Shown: in pieces, positions 7,797 through 14,520 of the stretch
Position numbering within the stretch: the first letter of the stretch is position 1
Layout: each line of letters opens with the position of its first letter
Source: a bacterium
Lineage (GTDB): Bacteria; Vulcanimicrobiota; Xenobia; Xenobiales; JADMJV01
Assembly: GCA_018266105.1 (NCBI GenBank)
Contig: JAFEBA010000104.1
Span: 7,172-71,171, forward strand
Direction of reading: 5' to 3'
Length of the DNA: 64,000 bases
Notes under the pieces: model-generated
The model's input: the letters and a program-made list of their open reading frames with translations, nothing else
Databases searched by the model: none
What the model was told of the DNA's origin: nothing
Made by a program: the position numbers and the translations under genes

Positions 7797-9623
7797 ATGA
7801 AGCGTCGGGGAGCGAGCCTGGTCAACACTCTTATGGTGAGTACTCTATTGGCGGGGCTTGCTTTCACGACCGCCACCCTGACGATCTCCCAGCTGGCGGT
7901 GAACTCCCGCCTGGAAAATAGCAAGATTGCTCGCGATCTGGCCGAATCCGCGGCCAGCCGTGCACTGGCTCAGGTCATGAACAGTCCGGACTGGACCGGA
8001 GATACCGAGGTTAAGCTGGCATCCGCCCCCGGTGGGTGGGGTAGAACCAGTTTTTCGTCGTCTCGTGCGCAGAGCTGGGACATTCCTCCCTCCACAAACA
8101 ACCTGACCGGACTGAAGTCCCGGGTTTCTCAGGCTGAAGTCAGACGCAGTTTGCCGCCCAATTCGGTAGAGGTGATTTCAGTTGGGGCCTACCGTGGCGC
8201 TACTTCCACCGTCAGTCAAGTCATCGCGATTCCGCCCTATCGTTACGCTATGGCCTCCACCGGATCGATTCAGTCGAGCGGGGGCCTGACCGTTGCAAGC
8301 GTGGATGACCCTTCGGTTCTTTCCCGTGGATTCGATAGCGTTTTAGACGAACAGCTGCAAGCTGGCCATCTGGCCGGGAATCAGGCCGGCCCCAAATCCG
8401 TGACTCTGGAAGCCGGGCCTGGTCGTCCCGTGCTGGTCAAAGGGGGGGTGGACTCAGCCGGCGCCGTCTCGCTGCTGGGGGGGGCTAAGGTGGTCGGGTC
8501 GGTTCGCCAGAACGGCCAGCCGGTCCCGTTGCCCAGTGTGGACGTCAAGGACTATGACCCTCGCGACCGGGCGGATGTGGTCAACACCTCCGTGCCCGAT
8601 CAGGGGCACTTCGTCATCGAAAAACCGACTCGCCAGGACGGCAATCTTAAGGTTTCCTCCGGGCTGGAGCTGACCAAGGGTTACCTTTATGTCAACGGAA
8701 ACCTGGACATCTACGGTGGTATCAAGGGTAAGGGGGCTATTTTTGCTACCGGTGACGTCAAAATACACGGCGTCTCGACCTACGGGGCGAACGATCAGCA
8801 GGCGATTGTGGCCAAAGGCAACGTGGGCATTGATGGCACCGACCGGAATCACTCCATCTTTCAGGGAGTGATTTATACCGAGGGTGACTTTAACGCCAAA
8901 GATGTAACCCTGGTGGGTTCGCTGGTCGGCAATAAAGCCAAGAACGCCGACGGCACCGGGGGAACCGATATGCAGCTCTACGCCTGCAACGTGCTTTACA
9001 ACCAGCAAATTATGGATACGTCCTGGCGTTCCGGTTTCGAGCCCCCTGAGACCGACATGTTCAATGTCAACACCATGTTTGGTTCGGCGCTGGCTGAGCT
9101 GGCCGGCATCAAGAATGCGACCTTTGATACTGGTTCCGGTTCCCGCTCGCTGACCCCACTGGTCAAACCGAAAGCTTCCGACTTTTACGATGCCAAAACC
9201 GACTCCTACCGCTTCAACAAGTCCAAGCTGAATAATGCGATCGTGCTACAGGTTCCGACCATGACTGGCGGATACCGCGAATTTGACTCCTGGGATGAGG
9301 TCATGCAGGCTCTCGCTACCCCTGACCATGGACTGCCTATTCGCTTTCGACTGGATTCGTTTCTGGGAGGAGAGCCGCGAATCGTGCAGACCTGGTCGCC
9401 GGAGGGTATGGCCCTGCTTCAGGCAGCGCGCAACGCGCCCTATATGACCAGCGATTGGATTTATGAGTTCAGGCTTTTGATCCAGGTGCTTCTCTTTGAC
9501 CTCTACTATCAGAGCACGCGGCCCAAGTGGATGAAGCTGGGCGACTTTGGTTTCAACATGAACCCCAACAAGTTTATTCAGATGTCCGACAAGGCCCGTC
9601 GCATGATGTGGTGGGATGAGTAA
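7797..9623 (+). CDS. PilX-like large pilus/pseudopilus assembly protein
   Basis: The product is 608 aa. The N-terminus (MKRRGASLVNTLMVSTLLAG) has a basic tip, a Gly cleavage site and a hydrophobic helix, followed by NSRLENSKIARDLAESAASRAL. It lacks Glu at +5, like the large minor pilins PilX and GspK. The middle has repeated beta-type segments such as GYLYVNGNLDIYGGIKGKGAIFATGDVKI. These suggest a right-handed beta-helix or autotransporter-like fold; this is inference. GAAAGGGGG precedes the ATG. The gene overlaps the downstream GspF gene by 8 bp and heads the right pseudopilin cassette. Confidence 0.72.
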   Translation: MKRRGASLVNTLMVSTLLAGLAFTTATLTISQLAVNSRLENSKIARDLAESAASRALAQVMNSPDWTGDTEVKLASAPGGWGRTSFSSSRAQSWDIPPSTNNLTGLKSRVSQAEVRRSLPPNSVEVISVGAYRGATSTVSQVIAIPPYRYAMASTGSIQSSGGLTVASVDDPSVLSRGFDSVLDEQLQAGHLAGNQAGPKSVTLEAGPGRPVLVKGGVDSAGAVSLLGGAKVVGSVRQNGQPVPLPSVDVKDYDPRDRADVVNTSVPDQGHFVIEKPTRQDGNLKVSSGLELTKGYLYVNGNLDIYGGIKGKGAIFATGDVKIHGVSTYGANDQQAIVAKGNVGIDGTDRNHSIFQGVIYTEGDFNAKDVTLVGSLVGNKAKNADGTGGTDMQLYACNVLYNQQIMDTSWRSGFEPPETDMFNVNTMFGSALAELAGIKNATFDTGSGSRSLTPLVKPKASDFYDAKTDSYRFNKSKLNNAIVLQVPTMTGGYREFDSWDEVMQALATPDHGLPIRFRLDSFLGGEPRIVQTWSPEGMALLQAARNAPYMTSDWIYEFRLLIQVLLFDLYYQSTRPKWMKLGDFGFNMNPNKFIQMSDKARRMMWWDE

Positions 9624-10668
9624 GTCCGCCGGTCGTGAGGCCGTGGCGGTCTTCTTCCGCTCACTGGCCACCATGTTACCCGCCGGCGTCCCGCTGGCGC
9701 GGGCGGTTGAGCTGGCTGGAGCCGGCAGCCCGGACCCGGTTCTGGCGGCAGCCTGTCGGCGACTCCATGATCGACTGCATCAAGGTCAGCGTCTGTCCGC
9801 CAGTATGGCTGAGCACGCTCGCGTCTTTTCGGCCTTTCAGATTGGTTTGATCAAAGTAGGGGAGTCCAGTGGTCGTCTGGTGGAGGTTCTGGAAGCCCTG
9901 GCCGAGTACGAGGAAAAAGCCCGAAAACTGGTCCTTAAGTTTCGCTCCGCCATGACTTATCCGCTTTTTGTCAGCCTCACCGCTTTGCTGCTGATGGTGG
10001 TCAGTCCGCCCATCGTCTTTCGCATGCTGATGCCGTTTTTGGAAAGTCAACCCGACAAGATCCCTTTCATTACCCGGCTCTATCTGGGTTTTTGCCACCT
10101 GATCTGCAGTCCGATCTGCTGGCTGATCGCCGCGGGCCTGGCCACGGCGGCCTTCCGCCTTTTCCGGACCGTCTGGGCGCAGCCGCGGAAGCGTTATCAG
10201 CTCTGGCACGGCTTGCTCAACAGAACAGGCCCCTCCGGGCGGTTGTTACGCACCTACGGTTTGGCACGCTTTGCCCGTTCTTTTGCGATCCTGGCTGAAG
10301 TTGGAATCAGTCCGCTCCATTCCCTACCTCTGGCGGCCGAGGTCAGCGGTGACCCCGTCTTGTTGGCGGATATTCCCCTTGCTTGCAAGGCCCTGGTGGA
10401 TGGCCGCAGTCTGTATGATGGTCTGCGTCTGACGGGCTATTTTCCCAAGGCTTTTCTCACCTATCTGGGAGCTTCCGAAGAGTGTGCCACCGTCTCCAAG
10501 GATTTCGCGCGCCTGGCTGATGTCTACGATAGCGAATTGGAGCACGCCGCCGCCGCCTTTGCCTCTTTGCTCGAGCCGGTGATTATGATGGCTCTAGGAT
10601 TCTCGGCTGGCTTTATGATTTTCGCCGTCACTCTGCCCATGTTGAACCTGATGCAGGAGTTCATGTGA
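9616..10668 (+). CDS. GspF/PilC-family inner-membrane platform protein
   Basis: The product is 350 aa. It carries two copies of the GspF domain. The first begins FFRSLATMLPAGVPLARAVEL and the second RFARSFAILAEVGISPLHSL. Each is followed by hydrophobic segments, with three or four spans in total. The motif GLIKVGESSGRLVEVLEALAEYEE is typical of the family. Such proteins anchor the assembly ATPase of type IV pili or type II secretion. No GspE/PilB or PilT ATPase is encoded in the window, so the motor must be elsewhere. The ATG overlaps the preceding gene and the stop overlaps the next. Confidence 0.9.
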   Translation: MSKSAGREAVAVFFRSLATMLPAGVPLARAVELAGAGSPDPVLAAACRRLHDRLHQGQRLSASMAEHARVFSAFQIGLIKVGESSGRLVEVLEALAEYEEKARKLVLKFRSAMTYPLFVSLTALLLMVVSPPIVFRMLMPFLESQPDKIPFITRLYLGFCHLICSPICWLIAAGLATAAFRLFRTVWAQPRKRYQLWHGLLNRTGPSGRLLRTYGLARFARSFAILAEVGISPLHSLPLAAEVSGDPVLLADIPLACKALVDGRSLYDGLRLTGYFPKAFLTYLGASEECATVSKDFARLADVYDSELEHAAAAFASLLEPVIMMALGFSAGFMIFAVTLPMLNLMQEFM

Positions 10669-11054
10669 GACAGAGGCGGTTGGGCATGAGTCTGGTGGAA
10701 ACGATCTTTGCCTTCTTTATTATGACTCTGGTCATTTTGGCCGTGATTAATCTATTTCCAAGCTCTTTGATGGCAAATCGTCGCTCGGAGCTGAGTTTGC
10801 AGGCGAACGCCCTGGCCGACCGGGTTCTTGAGGAGGCTCGCGCTGGCGGTTTTTCTCAATTGACTGCCGGAGTTCGGCCGCCGGTGACGGTGCAGGTGGA
10901 TTCCGTTGCCTACACCCAGGTGTTCCAGGTGGGCCAGGTTCCGGGACAGGATTTTAACAGCCTGCGTAGCTTGAAGGTGCGGATTACATGGTCGGTTGCC
11001 GGCCATCCTCAGGAGCTGGTTCGGGAGGTCTGGGTGTGCAATGTGCGCTCCTAG
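10665..11054 (+). CDS. prepilin-type minor (pseudo)pilin
   Basis: The product is 129 aa, starting at a GTG that overlaps the GspF stop. The class III signal is RLGMSLVETIFAFFIMTLVI, with Gly at -1 and Glu at +5, ending in VINLFPSS. The LFPSS end is shared with the prepilin at 2815-3207, which makes the two paralogues from duplicated cassettes. The C-terminal region (SLKVRITWSVAGHPQEL) again resembles PilV/GspI minor pilins. The next prepilin gene starts within its last codons. Confidence 0.85.
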   Translation: MRQRRLGMSLVETIFAFFIMTLVILAVINLFPSSLMANRRSELSLQANALADRVLEEARAGGFSQLTAGVRPPVTVQVDSVAYTQVFQVGQVPGQDFNSLRSLKVRITWSVAGHPQELVREVWVCNVRS

Positions 11055-11688
11055 GAGAGGGGCTAGCCTGCTTGAGCTCATGGCGGCCAGTAGCCTGAGC
11101 TTGCTGGCTCTGTCGATTCTGGCGGCAGTCATCGTGCCGGCTTTCAAGGCCACCGGTCAGAGTGGCGCGCGCATCGAAATGCAGCAACAGGCCACCGTGG
11201 TGTTGCGCCGGGTGTCGCGCGAGGTGCAGCGGAGCCTGCCCGAGGGCCTGGCGCTGCTGGATCAGGCCGATGGCTGCGTGCTCAGCATTCATGCCATTAC
11301 GGGTGTTGCTGGATTCGATCCGCCCACCAGGGTCTTCTCTCGCCAGCTGGTTTTCTATTCGTTCCGAAAAGCAGAGCGAACCGTGCGGCGCGAGGTCTGG
11401 CCGGCTGACCCCGCACATCCCGACCCTCAGGGTGGCTTGAAGCCCCTGGATGGAACGGTGGCGGTCCTACCCGGCCCGGCCAGCCTGCAGTGGATTTTGA
11501 CGAATCAGTTAAGTGGTCAGCGTCTGGCCAGTGATGTCAGCGCCTTTAAGCTGCAATCTCCGGCGGCCACGCCCGCCGTCGCCTCGCCGGTGACCCTGAC
11601 CATTGAACTGGAGCGTCCGCTGCCCGGGCGCTCGGTTCCGACTCGCTTCAGCCTGTCTCAGGTCCTGTCTTTGCGCAACAACGAGTAG
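11041..11688 (+). CDS. prepilin-type minor (pseudo)pilin
   Basis: The product is 215 aa. The ATG at 11041 lies inside the end of the previous gene and gives the short leader MCAPRRG ahead of ASLLELMAASSLSLLALSI, with Gly at -1 and Glu at +5. The helix is followed by QSGARIEMQQQATVVLRRVSREVQRS, the pattern of PilW/GspJ-type minor pilins, and a soluble domain. It is the last gene of the right cassette. Its final 31 bp overlap the 3' end of the convergent RNase D gene. Confidence 0.83.
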   Translation: MCAPRRGASLLELMAASSLSLLALSILAAVIVPAFKATGQSGARIEMQQQATVVLRRVSREVQRSLPEGLALLDQADGCVLSIHAITGVAGFDPPTRVFSRQLVFYSFRKAERTVRREVWPADPAHPDPQGGLKPLDGTVAVLPGPASLQWILTNQLSGQRLASDVSAFKLQSPAATPAVASPVTLTIELERPLPGRSVPTRFSLSQVLSLRNNE

Positions 11689-12803
11689 GCCTCCCAGAGA
11701 CCAACTCCAAACTTGCTCAGGCGCCACTCTTCCATACCCTCTACCCTGGCCAGGTCTTCAGCTCTCTCGGGCTGCGCCAACACCAGCGCTTTCAAAGATC
11801 GGTTGGTGAAAACGCGATCGGCCTCGATATTCAGTTCTTGAGCTTTCTGGTTGCGCCATTGTCGCAGCTTCTCAAATCTCTCGAGCTGACGACCCCGTAG
11901 ATAGGGCTCAGGGGTCGGCACTGCGCTGGCCTGGAAGGGGTTTTGGGCCGCCTCCTCGGTCACGCGGCAGATCTCGTGAGCCTGGCGTTGAATGGTGGCA
12001 TGGCGAAAATGGGCTCTCATCGCCTCCGGACCGTCGCTGAAGAGCGCCAGCGGGATCAGCAATCCGTCCGGCAGCACGCGAAAGACGGCTTCATCCAGCT
12101 GGCGTGCCAGATCGTCACGCCACGAATACAGGTCGCGCAGTCGGGCCTTATGAAACGGGCTTAGCTTGCGCGCGTCGGTCAGCTGCAGGTAGGCGTGGGG
12201 ATTGAACTTACGGGGCTGAGGCGGGTTTTGATTGACCCGTTGAAAGGCTGCCCGGGCCTCCTCTTCCAGCCCGTTCTCCACCAGCATTTCTTCCAGGATT
12301 TTCCACAATTGGATGAGGTATCGGGTGTCCCCCTCGGCATACTCCAGCTGGGCCTGGGGCAACGGACGTAAACGCCAATCGGCCCTCTGAAAGGTTTTGT
12401 CAACCTCGATGTTCAGGAAGTCCTGAAGCAAACCGCCCAATCCGGCCCGGGGCAAGCCCAGCACCTTGGCGGCAGCGTGGGTGTCAAAAATGGGGCCGAC
12501 GCTGCCGCCGACCCGCTCGACCAGGTAGGGCACGTCATTGTCGGCGGCATGGAGAATTTTGGTAATGCCAGGCGCTTCGAAGGGGCGTCGCAAAGCTGAG
12601 AGGTCCACTGGAGCCAGAGGGTCGATCAGAGCGTCCTCATGTTCGGTGGAAATCTGAATCAGGCAAAGCTTGGTCTGATAACTGAAATAAGAGTCCATCT
12701 CGGCGTCCACCGCGATGACTTCGCATTGCATGAGGCGCTCGACCAGAGCCTCAATTTCGTCCCCCCTCGTGAGCAGCCCTGAGGGGCCAGACGAGGATTT
12801 CAT
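11658..12803 (-). CDS. rnd: ribonuclease D-family 3'-5' exoribonuclease
   Basis: The product is 381 aa, close to E. coli RNase D. The DEDDy active site is visible: D33 and E35 in AVDAEMDSY, an aspartate in HAADND (about 88-90), and D159/Y162 in EGDTRYL. A C-terminal HRDC-like region follows (RQLERFEKLRQWRNQKAQEL). RNase D trims tRNA and other stable RNA 3' ends. The frame is open further upstream through the tRNA-Leu gene, but that part is not coding; ATG 12803 is the first sensible start. It is divergent from tRNA-Leu with 79 bp between. Confidence 0.92.
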   Translation of the reverse strand: MKSSSGPSGLLTRGDEIEALVERLMQCEVIAVDAEMDSYFSYQTKLCLIQISTEHEDALIDPLAPVDLSALRRPFEAPGITKILHAADNDVPYLVERVGGSVGPIFDTHAAAKVLGLPRAGLGGLLQDFLNIEVDKTFQRADWRLRPLPQAQLEYAEGDTRYLIQLWKILEEMLVENGLEEEARAAFQRVNQNPPQPRKFNPHAYLQLTDARKLSPFHKARLRDLYSWRDDLARQLDEAVFRVLPDGLLIPLALFSDGPEAMRAHFRHATIQRQAHEICRVTEEAAQNPFQASAVPTPEPYLRGRQLERFEKLRQWRNQKAQELNIEADRVFTNRSLKALVLAQPERAEDLARVEGMEEWRLSKFGVGLWEAYSLLRKDRT

Positions 12804-12843
12804 TGGCGCCGAGGGTTCGACTCGTCGGCTGCTGAACCCTTGG

Positions 12844-12871
12844 TTGACAAGCAAATCGCGTCTGCTATAAT
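12844..12871 (+). promoter_or_regulatory. consensus sigma-70 promoter of tRNA-Leu
   Basis: TTGACA (12844-12849) and TATAAT (12866-12871) are both perfect consensus hexamers, separated by 16 bp, and end 11 bp before the tRNA. Confidence 0.9.
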
Positions 12872-12882
12872 ACGCTGGCTTC

Positions 12883-12967
<85 letters not shown>

Positions 12968-12969
12968 AG

Positions 12970-13007
12970 GCAAATAAAAAAAGGCCGACAGGCCTTTTTT
13001 TATTTGC
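12970..13007. terminator. bidirectional intrinsic terminator after tRNA-Leu
   Basis: A perfect 17-bp inverted repeat surrounds GACA. The core is AAAGGCC/GGCCTTT, flanked by an A run on one side and a T run on the other, so it can end transcription of tRNA-Leu and possibly of readthrough on the other strand. Confidence 0.93.
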
Positions 13008-13071
13008 TTTCCAGGAGCTTGGCCGGGTAGCCGGCACTCTGTTCAACGATTGTCCAGCAGAGCTGATCGCT

Positions 13072-13107
13072 GGAGCTTCTCTGAAGCTCGGAGCTTCTCT
13101 GAAGCTC
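13072..13107. repeat. tandem duplicate of an 18-bp hairpin sequence
   Basis: GGAGCTTCTCTGAAGCTC occurs twice in exact tandem (13072-13089 and 13090-13107). Each copy holds the inverted repeat GAGCTTC/GAAGCTC with loop TCT. The array ends directly at the stop codon of the GAF gene. No T run follows on either strand, so a classical terminator is unlikely. It may be an mRNA-end stabiliser or a recent slippage duplication. Confidence 0.85.
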
Positions 13108-13560
13108 CTAGAGTGCGCTGAGCCTTTGTTGTATGGCTTCAGCCAGCTCGTTCAGCCAGGGCAGGTCGGCCTGTTTGAAGGCGGCCGATTGGATTCGGCT
13201 GTCGAGATAGACCAGCCCTTCGATTTCTCCGTTGCCGTCTCGAATTGGGCAACTGAGAACCGAGCGAATACCGGAGAGGACTGCGCTGGTGCGCTCTCCG
13301 AAGCGCGGGTCTTTCATGGCGTCCACCAGCATCTTGGCTTCGCCGGCTTCCATCGCGTCTTGAAGGATACCCAGTGAGACGTCGCCCATGTCCAGAACGG
13401 TGCGGGGATCGAGGTTGTGACCAACCTGCGGTAGCAGCTGATCATTGGCGTCATAGCCATAAAAGATCAGAGCTCGCTCTGGTTTGAGCCGTTCTACAAC
13501 AAGGTCCAACGCCACCTGGCACACTTCTGCCTGGGTATTGGCCGCTTTTAGACGATCCAT
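13108..13560 (-). CDS. stand-alone GAF domain protein
   Basis: The product is 150 aa. The ATG at 13560 has an AGGAGG site at proper spacing, better than the GTG one codon earlier. The whole protein is one GAF domain: ERALIFYGYDANDQLL at the start, a helix (SLGILQDAMEAGEAKML), then VLSGIRSVLSCPIRDGNGEIEGLVYLD. Its sequence order closely parallels the GAF part of the HD-GYP gene at the window's left end. No output domain is present, so it may be a sensor subunit for another protein; the ligand is unknown. It sits upstream of the tRNA-Leu terminator in convergent orientation. Confidence 0.8.
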   Translation of the reverse strand: MDRLKAANTQAEVCQVALDLVVERLKPERALIFYGYDANDQLLPQVGHNLDPRTVLDMGDVSLGILQDAMEAGEAKMLVDAMKDPRFGERTSAVLSGIRSVLSCPIRDGNGEIEGLVYLDSRIQSAAFKQADLPWLNELAEAIQQRLSAL

Positions 13561-13638
13561 CACACCTCCTTAACCGCTTGGGTTTGACTTGCCCGGAGAA
13601 TTTTACTCAAGTCGCAAAAGCCCTTTTCTGGAGTTGGA

Positions 13639-14520
13639 TTATGGCTTCTGACAGGTCTTGCACCAGCTACTGGTGCGTTGGGCCACAGTGGTGCGTAGTA
13701 AGGTCTGCTGGCACCTGAAACAGGCCTGACCATAGCGTCCATAGACGAGCAACTGCTCCTGGTTGCTGCCCTTTTTCCCGTCCGCGTCCACATAGTCGGA
13801 GAAGGAGGTTCCCCCAGCCGCCAGTCCCTTCAGCAACACTTCCGGCACCGCCTGGAAGAGCTTTTTCAAGCGAGGTCGAGAGAGCTGCGAGCCGCGGCTT
13901 TCGGGGCGGATGCCGGAAACGAATAAGGCTTCATCTGCGTAGATGTTGCCCACGCCTGCGCAAATTTGCTGGTCCAGCAGGATGGCCTTGATCGGGCGGT
14001 CGCTTTTGGAGACCGCCTTCAGGAAAGGCTCGAACTTCCAATCAGGGGTGAGCGGGTCGGTTCCCACTTTGGCCAGTTCGGACTGGAGTCTGGGGTTGTC
14101 CTGATGAATCAGGCGCCACTTTCCAAACTTGCGGATATCTCGGTAAAGCAGGGCGCAGCCATCGCCAAAATGCAGCACGATATGGGTGTGCTGATCGACC
14201 GGGTGTTGCAAAGTTCGTTGCAATCCGGTATGGGGATGGCGCTCGAAGGGTCGGTCTTCCCGGCCCGGATCGCGAAAAGTGACCTGGCCCGTCATGCCCA
14301 GGTGGATGAGCAGGTAGTAGGGTGGTAACTCAAAGATCAGCAGCTTGCCGCGTCGCCCCAATGTTTCAAAGCGTTTCCCTTTTATTTGAGAAATGAACTC
14401 GGGCGGTGTCGGGGTTACCAGTACCTTGGGATGGTGAACTTCGGCCTCCGTGACACTGCGGCCTGGTAGATAAGGCAGCAGCGAACGGCGCACGCTCTCG
14501 ACTTCTGGAAGTTCAGGCAT
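13639..14520 (-). CDS. mutM: formamidopyrimidine-DNA glycosylase (Fpg/MutM)
   Basis: The product is 293 aa. It opens MPELPEVESVRRSL: after Met removal, Pro2 is the catalytic nucleophile and Glu3 the general acid. The C-terminal zinc finger has cysteine pairs CFRC and CKTC, and VGNIYADEALF marks the helix-two-turn-helix. The enzyme removes 8-oxoguanine and other oxidised purines and cuts the strand by beta/delta elimination. It is slightly longer than the usual 270 aa because of an insert around residues 85-110 (FERHPHTGLQRTLQHPVDQH). Its start lies within the end of the SNF2 gene (8-bp overlap), so both are probably co-transcribed. Confidence 0.95.
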   Translation of the reverse strand: MPELPEVESVRRSLLPYLPGRSVTEAEVHHPKVLVTPTPPEFISQIKGKRFETLGRRGKLLIFELPPYYLLIHLGMTGQVTFRDPGREDRPFERHPHTGLQRTLQHPVDQHTHIVLHFGDGCALLYRDIRKFGKWRLIHQDNPRLQSELAKVGTDPLTPDWKFEPFLKAVSKSDRPIKAILLDQQICAGVGNIYADEALFVSGIRPESRGSQLSRPRLKKLFQAVPEVLLKGLAAGGTSFSDYVDADGKKGSNQEQLLVYGRYGQACFRCQQTLLRTTVAQRTSSWCKTCQKP

